From: Saccharibacillus brassicae
GTDB lineage: Bacteria; Bacillota; Bacilli; Paenibacillales; Paenibacillaceae
Assembly (NCBI RefSeq): GCF_006542275.1
Contig: NZ_CP041217.1
Location: forward strand, 2,961,501-3,025,500
DNA: 64,000 nucleotides
Direction of reading: 5' to 3'
The position numbers and the translations under genes are program-made. A model generated the notes under the pieces. The model worked only from the letters and a program-made list of their open reading frames with translations, did no database searches and was not told the DNA's origin. Below, piece by piece: positions 55,461-63,430 of the stretch (its first letter is position 1; each line of letters starts with the position of its first letter).

Positions 55461-56822
55461 ATGACTCAATCCCCGACCCAATCGTTCGACATTTTGTTTA
55501 TCGGCAGCGGCCAGGCGGCCTGGAACGCGGCGCTGCCGCTTGCCGCGATGGGACGCAAAATCGCCGTGGTCGAGCGCCACAAAATCGCGGGCGTCTGCAC
55601 GAGCTACGGCTGCAACCCGAAGATCATTCTGGACAGCCCGATCAAAGTGATGGAAGATGCGCAGCTGTACGGCGGGAACGGTCTGGAAAGTTCGTTTACC
55701 CTCGACTGGTCCAAGCTGATGGCGCACAAAAATTCGATTCTCGATCCGCTGCCGGACAAGGTGGAAGAGATGCTGACGGGTGCGGGCGTGACGATCTTGC
55801 ACGGCGAAGCGAAGTTTGCCGATTCGCGTACGGTCGAAGTCGACGGCGTGCCTTACTCGGCGGAGACGATCGTCATCGCGGCCGGCCAGCGTCCCGCGGC
55901 GCTGGACATTCCGGGCAGCGAACTGCTGAAGACGAGCGACGATTTCCTGTATCTGCCGGAGCTGCCCAAGCGCATCGTGCTGATCGGGGCGGGCTACGTG
56001 GCGATGGAGCTGGCGTCGATCGCGTCCAAAGCGGGCGCACACGTCGAAGTCGTGCAGACGTCGAACCGCGCGCTTGACGGATTCCATCAGCCGTATGCAA
56101 GCCGCCTGATCGAGAAAATGCAGGGCGACGGCGTCGTGTTCCATTTCGAAGACCGGGCGTCGGGCCTTGCGCGTCAGGGCGAAGAGTACGTGCTCACCAC
56201 GGAAAAAGGACTTGCGCTGCCTGCCGATCTCGTCATTAACGCGACAGGCCGCATTCCGAACACGGATCTGTTGGGACTGGAAGCGGCAGGCGTCAATTAT
56301 ACGCAAAAAGGCATCGTCGTCGACCGCTACCTGCGCACGTCGCAGCCGAACATTTACGCAAGCGGCGACGTGCTCGACAAAAAGCAGCCGCGCCTGACGC
56401 CGACTTCCGTATTCGAAGCGAAGTATCTGGGCGCTCTGCTGTCGGGCACGATCGACGCGCCGATCGAGTATCCGCCGATCGCCACGATCGCTTTTACGCT
56501 GCCGAGAATTTCGCAGATCGGCGTCTCGCCGGAAGAAGCGGAGCAGTCCGGGCAGTACACCGTGAAGCCGGTCGAACTCGGCAAGCAGTGGGACTTCCAG
56601 GGACGCGGCGATACCGACGCGCATCTGACGCTGGTGTTCGACCGGGACGGCAAGCTTGCCGGAGCGGCCGCTTACAGCCGCGAAGCGCTGGACATCGTCA
56701 ATGCGCTGACCCCGATCATCGCGCTGAAGCTGTCCGCCGAGCAGGCCGATCAGTTGGTCTACGCGTTCCCTTCGTTCGAATCGACGATTCCGGGACTGCT
56801 GCGTCAGGGACAGGCGAAGTAA
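55461..56822 (+). CDS. FAD/NAD(P) oxidoreductase, disulfide-reductase family
   Basis: 453-aa class I flavoprotein disulfide-reductase homologue. FAD motif GSGQAAW near residue 15, redox pair Cys-x4-Cys in GVCTSYGCNPK (about 46-51), NAD motif GAGYVAMELAS near 178 and the second FAD motif ASGDV near 300. The C-terminal segment where true reductases carry H-P-x-x-x-E reads AFPSFEST, so the catalytic His-Glu pair is missing. It is thus unlikely to be a standard dihydrolipoamide, glutathione or mercuric reductase. GGAGAGGAAG precedes the ATG. It has its own terminator and interrupts the VWA/GTPase gene series; whether it belongs to that system is unclear. Confidence 0.88.
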   Translation: MTQSPTQSFDILFIGSGQAAWNAALPLAAMGRKIAVVERHKIAGVCTSYGCNPKIILDSPIKVMEDAQLYGGNGLESSFTLDWSKLMAHKNSILDPLPDKVEEMLTGAGVTILHGEAKFADSRTVEVDGVPYSAETIVIAAGQRPAALDIPGSELLKTSDDFLYLPELPKRIVLIGAGYVAMELASIASKAGAHVEVVQTSNRALDGFHQPYASRLIEKMQGDGVVFHFEDRASGLARQGEEYVLTTEKGLALPADLVINATGRIPNTDLLGLEAAGVNYTQKGIVVDRYLRTSQPNIYASGDVLDKKQPRLTPTSVFEAKYLGALLSGTIDAPIEYPPIATIAFTLPRISQIGVSPEEAEQSGQYTVKPVELGKQWDFQGRGDTDAHLTLVFDRDGKLAGAAAYSREALDIVNALTPIIALKLSAEQADQLVYAFPSFESTIPGLLRQGQAK

Positions 56823-56833
56823 CGGACGAAGAT

Positions 56834-56880
56834 TCAAGGAAGATTCAAGCAAGGTCCAAGCAAGGTCCAAGCAGAAAAGA
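56834..56880. repeat. CAAGGTCCAAG short tandem repeats
   Basis: Four 11- to 12-base units of the AAGATTCAAG / AAGGTCCAAG type starting twelve bases after the stop codon. Confidence 0.75.
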
Positions 56881-56910
56881 ATTCAAGACAGACAGTATTT
56901 CAGAGTCATC

Positions 56911-56959
56911 AAGCAGGCGGCCGAGTCATCCGAAAGGGGTGCGGGCCGCCTGTTTGCTT
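56911..56959 (+). terminator. Terminator of the oxidoreductase gene
   Basis: AAGCAGGCGGCC...GGCCGCCTGTTTGCTT stem with a weak T-rich end. Confidence 0.65.
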
Positions 56960-57022
56960 CGATCGCGTCGCCGGATGACGCGTATTCCCCGGCTGTGGAC
57001 GGGGGCCGCGGGCAGGCGGCTG

Positions 57023-57031
57023 TGTTATACT
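57023..57031 (+). promoter_or_regulatory. Extended -10 promoter of the GTPase operon
   Basis: TGTTATACT, a TGn extended -10, about 95 bases before the first gene of the 57127-62477 operon; no good -35, as is usual for this class. Confidence 0.5.
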
Positions 57032-57126
57032 GGGAGAAGCTGTGAAGAATGAGAAAAAAGTCGGGACGGCGCCGGGATTTCGGTCGCCTCAAACGGCTTA
57101 TTCGGTCAAGAAAGGGGGAATCCGGG

Positions 57127-57795
57127 ATGCGCTTTATCGAAGCGGGTCCGGACTCGCCGGTCATCCGCGAATTGACGCGCCGCGTCAGCGGCGACGTCTG
57201 CACACTGCAATGGCAGTGGCCGTCCGGTACGGATTCGGTCTATATCGGACGCCGGGCGCTCGATGCGGAACAGGCGGGCGGCGGCTCGCCGGCGGACTTC
57301 GGGCCCGGCGGAGGCTTCGACGCGTCGGGACTGAAGCTGTACACGCGCGAGGAATACAAAGCCGCGGCCGGGTACCGGGATCGTCTGGACGGCATCGGGC
57401 GTTTTGTGTACATGGTGTATGCCGCGCTTCCGGGCTCCGGCGAGCCGGTGCTGGTCCGTCAACCGGACGGCTCGAACCTCGTCGAGACGCCGGCCGGGCG
57501 CGCGAAGATCCGCTACTCCGTCCGGGAGAGAAAGGCGCTGTTCCGCGCTTACAAAACGGTCCGGATCGAGATCTCCTGCGAAGTGCCGCTGGATGAGAAC
57601 GTGCTCTGCTACGTCAAGAAAAGCGGCGGCTATCCGGTCGGTCCGCAGGACGGCACGGTCTATCCGTTCAGCGCGCCGTTTCCGGCCGGGCGCACCGGCC
57701 TGCCGGAGATCGAAGTGGGCAAAAACGATTTTGTCCGCGTTTTTTTTACCGATGGAAAAAGGTACGGCCAGCTGTACGAGTTGGTGCCGGAGTAA
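57127..57795 (+). CDS. Beta-rich protein of the GTPase operon, unknown
   Basis: 222-aa cytoplasmic protein. ATG 57127 follows AAAGGGGGAAT; the frame is open further upstream without a ribosome site. Two beta-sandwich-like halves can be seen, one ending near residue 105 (CTLQWQWPSGTDSVYIG, then LYTREEY) and one from about 130 (KIRYSVRERKALF, VRIEISCEVP, FVRVFFTDGK). The pattern suggests fibronectin-III-like domains, but no family is firmly recognised. It starts the run of three genes that continues with the P-loop GTPase 56 bases downstream, so it is probably a subunit or adaptor of that system. Confidence 0.65.
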   Translation: MRFIEAGPDSPVIRELTRRVSGDVCTLQWQWPSGTDSVYIGRRALDAEQAGGGSPADFGPGGGFDASGLKLYTREEYKAAAGYRDRLDGIGRFVYMVYAALPGSGEPVLVRQPDGSNLVETPAGRAKIRYSVRERKALFRAYKTVRIEISCEVPLDENVLCYVKKSGGYPVGPQDGTVYPFSAPFPAGRTGLPEIEVGKNDFVRVFFTDGKRYGQLYELVPE

Positions 57796-57851
57796 GTGGG
57801 CTGCGCCAGCCGGAAATTGGACATTCATTTCATAAGCAAAGGGGAAACGGG

Positions 57852-59108
57852 ATGAGCTTTTTTAGCCGATTCAAAAGAAAGCCGCAGGAGCAGCCGAGAC
57901 CGCTCTTTTACGACATCGTCTGTCCGTACTGCTTCAGCAAATTTTCGCCGGAGGAAGTCGTCTTCCGCGCTTCGCACCATCGCGAAGACGACGAAGATTT
58001 CGCGCTGCGCGAAGACGCGCCGCTGAACCGGTACCGGGAGCGCTTCGGCCTCGATACGGTGTACGATATGGAAGCGATCCTGAATCCGCAAGATATTTTG
58101 CCGGAACATCGCACCTACACGGACAACGTCCTCACTTCGCTGACGGACCGCTACGGCGAGACGACGCGCAGACGGCTCTGTCCGCACTGCCACAACGAAC
58201 TGCCGGTAACGGCGGGCAAAGTGCCGAGCAACATCATCTCGATCGTCGGCGCGTCGCAGGTCGGCAAATCCGTCTATATGACGTCGCTGATCCATACGCT
58301 CCAGCAGACGACGGCCGACCGGTTCGACGCCGCCTGCATGCCGCTGAACGCGGAGATCAGCCGCAAGTTCCGCATGAACTACGAAGAACCGCTGTTCGAA
58401 CGCGGCGACCTGCTCGCGTCCACGCAAAAAGAGCGGATGCAGGAACCGTTCATTTTCCAATTCGTGTTCAAGGACGAGAAAAAACCTCCGCTGACGCTCG
58501 TCTTTTTCGACGTGGCGGGCGAAGGTATGGTGGACGAAGAATACATGAACCTGCACGGTCGGCATATTCGCAACTCCGCCGGCATCCTGTTCATGGTCGA
58601 TCCGCTGCAGATCCGTTCGATCCGCGAGCGGATCCGGATCATGCTGGGCGACAAGCCGGGCGAGTGGACGAACCGCTACGACGAGCCGCGCGACGTGGTC
58701 TTGACGATGTTCAGCGACTTCATCTCGCATCAGGAAAAAGGCAAAACGGACATTCCGACAGCGGTCGTGCTCACCAAAAGCGATATGCTGCGCGCGCTGG
58801 CGGACGAAGACGGCGACTACATACGTCCCAACAGCAATGTGTTTAACAACATGGAGCACCATGACTATTTCGATCTGACCGAATTTGGCAATATCGACGG
58901 CGAAGTGCGGCGCTTTATCGAAAAAGTGGACCGTCCGTTCAAAGGCACGATGGACGTCTACTTCAACGAGACCGGGTATTTCGCGGTGTCGGCGCTCGGC
59001 AGCAACCCGGTGGACCAGAAGATTCAGGGCGTCGTCAGCCCGATCCGGGTCGACGAACCGTTTATCTGGCTGCTGCACAAGCTGAATTATATCGAGGGGA
59101 GAGAATAA
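57852..59108 (+). CDS. P-loop GTPase with zinc ribbon (DO-GTPase-like)
   Basis: 418-aa cytoplasmic protein; AAAGGGGAAACGG precedes the ATG. Cys24/Cys27 (CPYC) and Cys110/Cys113 (CPHC) form a split zinc-binding site. The GTPase core follows: P-loop GASQVGKS at 133-140, switch II Asp220 in FFDVAGEG, and base motif TKSD at 308-311, with the inserted DPLQIRSIRERI segment between. The layout resembles the double-GTPase (DO-GTPase) families described from comparative genomics, which occur next to GTPase-associated proteins. The next gene, three bases on, encodes exactly such a candidate. GTP hydrolysis is expected since all motifs are present. Confidence 0.85.
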   Translation: MSFFSRFKRKPQEQPRPLFYDIVCPYCFSKFSPEEVVFRASHHREDDEDFALREDAPLNRYRERFGLDTVYDMEAILNPQDILPEHRTYTDNVLTSLTDRYGETTRRRLCPHCHNELPVTAGKVPSNIISIVGASQVGKSVYMTSLIHTLQQTTADRFDAACMPLNAEISRKFRMNYEEPLFERGDLLASTQKERMQEPFIFQFVFKDEKKPPLTLVFFDVAGEGMVDEEYMNLHGRHIRNSAGILFMVDPLQIRSIRERIRIMLGDKPGEWTNRYDEPRDVVLTMFSDFISHQEKGKTDIPTAVVLTKSDMLRALADEDGDYIRPNSNVFNNMEHHDYFDLTEFGNIDGEVRRFIEKVDRPFKGTMDVYFNETGYFAVSALGSNPVDQKIQGVVSPIRVDEPFIWLLHKLNYIEGRE

Positions 59109-59111
59109 ACG

Positions 59112-62100
59112 TTGAGCCCATTCTCCTCCAAAAAAATCGGCCAGCAGCTCTATACGCGCGCGCGGAGCGGCATTTTCCGGGATACGGAAGGCTACGACAC
59201 GATCGCGCGGACGGAAGGCCTGGATGATTCGTTCGTCAAAAAAACGCTGCACCCGCTCTGCGCCTACGACGCGCCGGCCGAACTGAACGCTTCCGGCGTC
59301 AAGGAAGAGTCCGCCTACCCGGATTCGGTGCATCTGGTGCAGCTTGAGAACGGCGATGTCGTGCTGGGACGCAGCCTGTACAAATCCGCGGATTTTACAG
59401 GACTGCGCAGCACTTTTTTCACCCATAACTATGTCATTCCGTCGGAACGGGCGGACGCGCTGGCGTCGGACTACATGAATTTTCTGTACGCCGATTACGT
59501 GTCCGCCGCCGAAGAACCGGCCGAAGAAGGACAGCGCGGCGCGGAGCTGCCGGAACTTGACGCCCTGCCGATGCGGGCCGACCGGCCGCAGCCGAAGACC
59601 GGACCGGACAAGCTGGACGAGATCGGCCTCGATCCGTCGTCGTTCAAGCGCCTGCTGCTCGCCGTGATGGAATCGGTCGGCGGACGGCGCAAAACGTACG
59701 TGACGCTGAACGCGCCGGTCTCGGAACTGAGCGCCCGCGCGCTGCGGCTGCTTGAAGTGCTGTACGCCGCGCTGCCGCCGGAATTCCGCCGGGCGCTCGG
59801 CTTCGTGACGTATTCGCGCGAGCCGCACAGCCGCAAAGGCGTCCATCTGACGTTCGTGGAACAAGGCTCGATGCGTCCGGGCGACCGGAATATCGAGAAA
59901 GACTTCCTGTTCGACTTTTCGCGCGGGCGTATCGTCAACGCGGCCGAAGGCGGAAGCTTGCAGGAACTGGCGGAATTTCTGCATGACGGCCTGCGCGATC
60001 CGCAGCGGCTGGAGAGGTTCTACTCGTTCGCGGACGAAGCGCTCGGCAGCACGCCGGATGCGCTGAATCCCGAACGGTATCTGGAATTGTCCCGGCTGTT
60101 CCGGATCGAGGAAGGCGATGAGACGCCGTACGAGCAGGATAGGCGGGGCATTCTGAACCTGCTGCTCGGCTGGGTTCGCCGCCCCGGCGAATCGCGCCTG
60201 CACGCGCGGATGTTCGACCTGCTGGGCAGCCGGCTCGACCGCGAGCTGGAAGACCTGATGGCCGGGCGCATCCCCGAACCGGAACTGGTGCGCGATATCG
60301 TGGCGTATTTCCGGGTCGGCGGCAAAGGCGCGGGCGCGCTCGTGCTGCGGTATCTGCTGACGCTGATGCCGATGGTGACGCGCCAGAAGCGCAAAGACGG
60401 CGGCATGGCGTATTACGGCGTGATCGAGAGCGATCCGGAACTTGCGGACACGTTTTTCTCGACGCTGATCGGCAACCGCCAGCTGGCGGCGATGCTGTTC
60501 GAGCCGTATCTGGACCGCAAGCTGGAAGCGGCGGCCGATGCGGCGATGGTCGTGCGAATCGTGCAGAAATGGTCCGACGACCATCCGGGCCTGCTGAACA
60601 ACGAGCATTTCTGCGATTCGTCGCTGCGGGTGCTCGGCAGCAAGCTGCGGCGCTCGGGCGAGCCGGTCTCCGCCGTCGGCGGCGTGATCGAGACGCTGCG
60701 CGGCGACGGCAATCCGACCGCCAACCTGATGGACGGCACGGGCGAAGAGCTGATGAAGCATCCGCTCTGTATCGCGCTGGCCGAAGAAGCGATCCAACAT
60801 CTGCTCGACGAATGGGAATGGGAAAAAGTCACGCTGCAGCAGGTGACCGGACTCGGCTTCCTGTTCGAAGGGGAAAGCGAAGAAGAACGCACCCGGAAAG
60901 TGCGCGGTCCGCGCGGAACCGACCGGTATGCCGCGCTGCGCGCCGCTTACCTGTGGTTCACGCTGGAGCGCCCGGATGCCGGCCTGCTGGACGGGCTCAG
61001 CATGCGGGAGACCGACGAAGTGCAGAAGCTCGGCCGGCGCCTGCTGCCCGCCGAGATCGCGGCCGGCCGCTACGGCCGCCTCATGCCGGCGTTCTCGCGC
61101 AGCCTGAGCGGAGGCGGGGAAGACGTCGATTACCGCCGCCTGGTCGACGCGGTGCGGATCAATTCGTCCGCGTCCGGCGGCCGCGAAGCGGTGTACCGCT
61201 TCTTCAAGTGGTCGGCTTCGCAGGAGCCGTACGCCGAAGGGCGCAAGCTGAATCCGGCGTATGAAGCCGCGATCGTGCATTATTTTACCGCGCATGACCG
61301 CGAAGCGTTCAAGGACAAGAACAACCGGCGCGATTATTTTGACAATGCGCCGACGCCGCTCGCGGCCGTCTACCGCAAAATCCAGGCACAGCAGGCTTCG
61401 CCGCTCGTGCGCTGGATGCGCAAAAACCGCGGCCTCGCGCTCATGCTCATGGGCGTGCTCGCCCTGCTGATCGTCGGCGGCGGAACCGTCGGCGTGCTGT
61501 ACGCGACCGGCGTATTGGGCGGATCGGAACAAGCCGCCCAGACGCCGGAACAAACGGCGGCGGTGCCGCCGGTCGAGACCGGCACGGACACGCCGGACGC
61601 GGGCGATAACGGCGGACCGGCGATGCTGGTGTTTGCGCCGTCCGACGGGCAGTCGGTCGAATTCCGCTTCCGGACGGCGGAGGAGCGGGATGCTTTTGCG
61701 GCGGCTCCGCCCGGATTTACGCTGAAACTGCGGAACAACGAGAGCGTTCCGGTCGCGGCTCCCAAGCTGGAGCAGGGTGCCGATCCCGATCCGATCGAAG
61801 GAGCGACCGGGACGGAAGACCCAGCCGCGGGTGAACCGGCAGACGGTACGGATGGGGCGGCCGGTGCAGACGGCACGGACGGTGCGGCCGGTACGGATGG
61901 TGCAGCCGGTGCAGACGGCGCGGCCGGTGTAGACGGCACGGACGGTGCGGCCGGCACAGACGGCGCCGATGGGGCTGCCGCCGGGACAAGCGGCGGCAGC
62001 GGCGACGAGAGCGCCGGGACCGCCGGTGATGCGGCCGGCGGTGCAAACGCCGGAAGTTCCGGCACGGCCGGAGACGCCGGTACGACGGCGGGCACGGACG

Positions 62101-62477
62101 AAGCGGCGGGTACAGCCGGCACCGAAGGAGGGGCCGGCGCCGCCGGTGAGGGCGCCGACGATACGACCGGCGCTGACCCGGCCGCCGCATCGGCGGCCGG
62201 CGAAGGTTCCGGTACGGAGTCCGGAACCGATTCTGCCGGAGACCCGGACTCCGGCGCCGAACCGGGAACCGGCGCGGATGCCGCCGGTTCGGGCACGGAC
62301 GCTTCGGCCGGCGAAGAGGCCGAAGCGGGAAGCGGGTCCGCCTACGAAGCGGCGGACCCGGCGGACTATCCGTACACGGCCGTGTACCGGATCGCGAGTC
62401 CGCTCGGTTCTCCGGTCGACGGAGTGACCGTCGACGGACAAAGCTACGATATCCGCATGGATGCCGCGGCGCAATAA
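59112..62477 (+). CDS. GTPase-associated protein (GAP1-like) with membrane helix and collagen-like tail
   Basis: 1121-aa protein, TTG start three bases after the GTPase stop. N-terminal 170 residues (QQLYTRARSGIFRDTEGY, then the TFFTHNYVIP segment) resemble the GAP1 N-domain, and the following helical region (180-760) its middle domain. A single membrane helix lies at about 775-800 (LMLMGVLALLIVGGGTVGVLY). Outside it come a beta segment (about 835-880), a Gly-x-y collagen-like run of about 14 triplets (near 910-957; GADGTDGAAGTDGAAG), an Ala/Gly/Ser/Asp tail, and a final conserved-looking stretch (YPYTAVYRIASPLG). It would tether the GTPase to the membrane with a stalk outside. Family assignment is from recalled resemblance. 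Confidence 0.75.
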   Translation: MSPFSSKKIGQQLYTRARSGIFRDTEGYDTIARTEGLDDSFVKKTLHPLCAYDAPAELNASGVKEESAYPDSVHLVQLENGDVVLGRSLYKSADFTGLRSTFFTHNYVIPSERADALASDYMNFLYADYVSAAEEPAEEGQRGAELPELDALPMRADRPQPKTGPDKLDEIGLDPSSFKRLLLAVMESVGGRRKTYVTLNAPVSELSARALRLLEVLYAALPPEFRRALGFVTYSREPHSRKGVHLTFVEQGSMRPGDRNIEKDFLFDFSRGRIVNAAEGGSLQELAEFLHDGLRDPQRLERFYSFADEALGSTPDALNPERYLELSRLFRIEEGDETPYEQDRRGILNLLLGWVRRPGESRLHARMFDLLGSRLDRELEDLMAGRIPEPELVRDIVAYFRVGGKGAGALVLRYLLTLMPMVTRQKRKDGGMAYYGVIESDPELADTFFSTLIGNRQLAAMLFEPYLDRKLEAAADAAMVVRIVQKWSDDHPGLLNNEHFCDSSLRVLGSKLRRSGEPVSAVGGVIETLRGDGNPTANLMDGTGEELMKHPLCIALAEEAIQHLLDEWEWEKVTLQQVTGLGFLFEGESEEERTRKVRGPRGTDRYAALRAAYLWFTLERPDAGLLDGLSMRETDEVQKLGRRLLPAEIAAGRYGRLMPAFSRSLSGGGEDVDYRRLVDAVRINSSASGGREAVYRFFKWSASQEPYAEGRKLNPAYEAAIVHYFTAHDREAFKDKNNRRDYFDNAPTPLAAVYRKIQAQQASPLVRWMRKNRGLALMLMGVLALLIVGGGTVGVLYATGVLGGSEQAAQTPEQTAAVPPVETGTDTPDAGDNGGPAMLVFAPSDGQSVEFRFRTAEERDAFAAAPPGFTLKLRNNESVPVAAPKLEQGADPDPIEGATGTEDPAAGEPADGTDGAAGADGTDGAAGTDGAAGADGAAGVDGTDGAAGTDGADGAAAGTSGGSGDESAGTAGDAAGGANAGSSGTAGDAGTTAGTDEAAGTAGTEGGAGAAGEGADDTTGADPAAASAAGEGSGTESGTDSAGDPDSGAEPGTGADAAGSGTDASAGEEAEAGSGSAYEAADPADYPYTAVYRIASPLGSPVDGVTVDGQSYDIRMDAAAQ

Positions 62478-62485
62478 TACCGATC

Positions 62486-62534
62486 AAGCCCTCTACGTCA
62501 GCAGCGTTTCGCTGCTTGCGTAGAGGGCTTTTTT
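62486..62534 (+). terminator. Terminator of the GTPase operon
   Basis: AAGCCCTCTACG...CGTAGAGGGCTT with an inner AGCAGCG/CGCTGCT stem, then six T residues. Confidence 0.95.
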
Positions 62535-62628
62535 GCATGAAAATCCGATGCGTTCCCTTGCCTAAGAAGTCGGAATTCGGAAAAAATCGGCACGCAAACT
62601 TCGCCGTTTCGCCCGTGCCTTCCCGAAC

Positions 62629-62865
62629 AGCTGCGTAACGACCTTCTTTTCCCCATAGTTATCCGCCTTAGACGAAATAACTGCGTGACGACCGTTATTT
62701 CCCTATATTCGCCCGTCTAATACGCAATAACTGCGAGAGAGCAGTTATTTTCCCATACCTTCACCAAAACCCGCTGTTCTCCGCAAAATAACTGCATCTG
62801 CGCAGCTATTTGCGATCCTGTCCCTTTTTTAGCCGAAATAAGTGTACTCACGCCGTTAATCTCCA
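62629..62865. repeat. Array of AATAACTGC...GCAGTTATT dyads
   Basis: Clear copies start near 62673, 62724, 62783 and 62835 (steps 51, 59, 52), with a degenerate one near 62629. Same family as at 53334-53829. The stretch 62866-63110 that follows is pyrimidine-rich with short TCCAATYTCTGATT-type repeats; 63110-63300 is AT-rich. Confidence 0.8.
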
Positions 62866-63377
62866 ATTTTCCATTTCCAATCTCTGATTTCTAACCTCCA
62901 ACCTCTGATTTTAACCTCCAATCCTTGATTCCAATTTTTCGTCGTCCATTTCCGATCTCTGATCCAAATTTCTCATCCTCTATTCCCGACTCGCCCTCGG
63001 CCTCGTCCTCCATCCTCCCGTACGAATACCGAGCCAGCCCTATGCCTCCACAAACCGAGTCCGCTGCGCAAACCGTAAAATCCCACGCACTTCCTACTCT
63101 TTTTCCACTGTAAAAATTTGGCGTAATCTTTTGCAAAAATTATGCTAACTCGGTCTTTTACGTTCAATAATATCGGGACTTTTGGTCACTCCCTTACCAA
63201 AATGAAATGGAAATAATAAGTTTTATATAAAAATAAAAGGATATTATTCTGTTTAGTCCTGTAACAAATTATTTATTTATCTCTTGCTTGGCACAATAAA
63301 CAGTTTAAAGCCGGGTCTTTAGTTTCAAATTTGAAGTAGTTTAGTCTTGGGTCACTAGTCGTAAAGGTCAGTACGTC

Positions 63378-63394
63378 GCTCGGGTATCCCGGGC
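63378..63394 (+). other. Hairpin in the leader of the WapA-like gene
   Basis: GCTCGGG, loop TAT, CCCGGGC, about 25 bases before the GGAGG ribosome site. No known riboswitch consensus recognised around it. Confidence 0.4.
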
Positions 63395-63430
63395 AATCAA
63401 CCGTTTATCGGAATTGGAGGAACATCGCAC

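Noticed and set aside
57825..62474. 1549-codon minus-strand open frame opposite the GTPase operon
   Set aside because: Shadow frame spanning two well-supported genes; no ribosome site.
63300..63420. Riboswitch in the leader of the WapA-like gene
   Set aside because: Only one small hairpin is visible; no c-di-GMP, ydaO, lysine or other consensus core could be matched.
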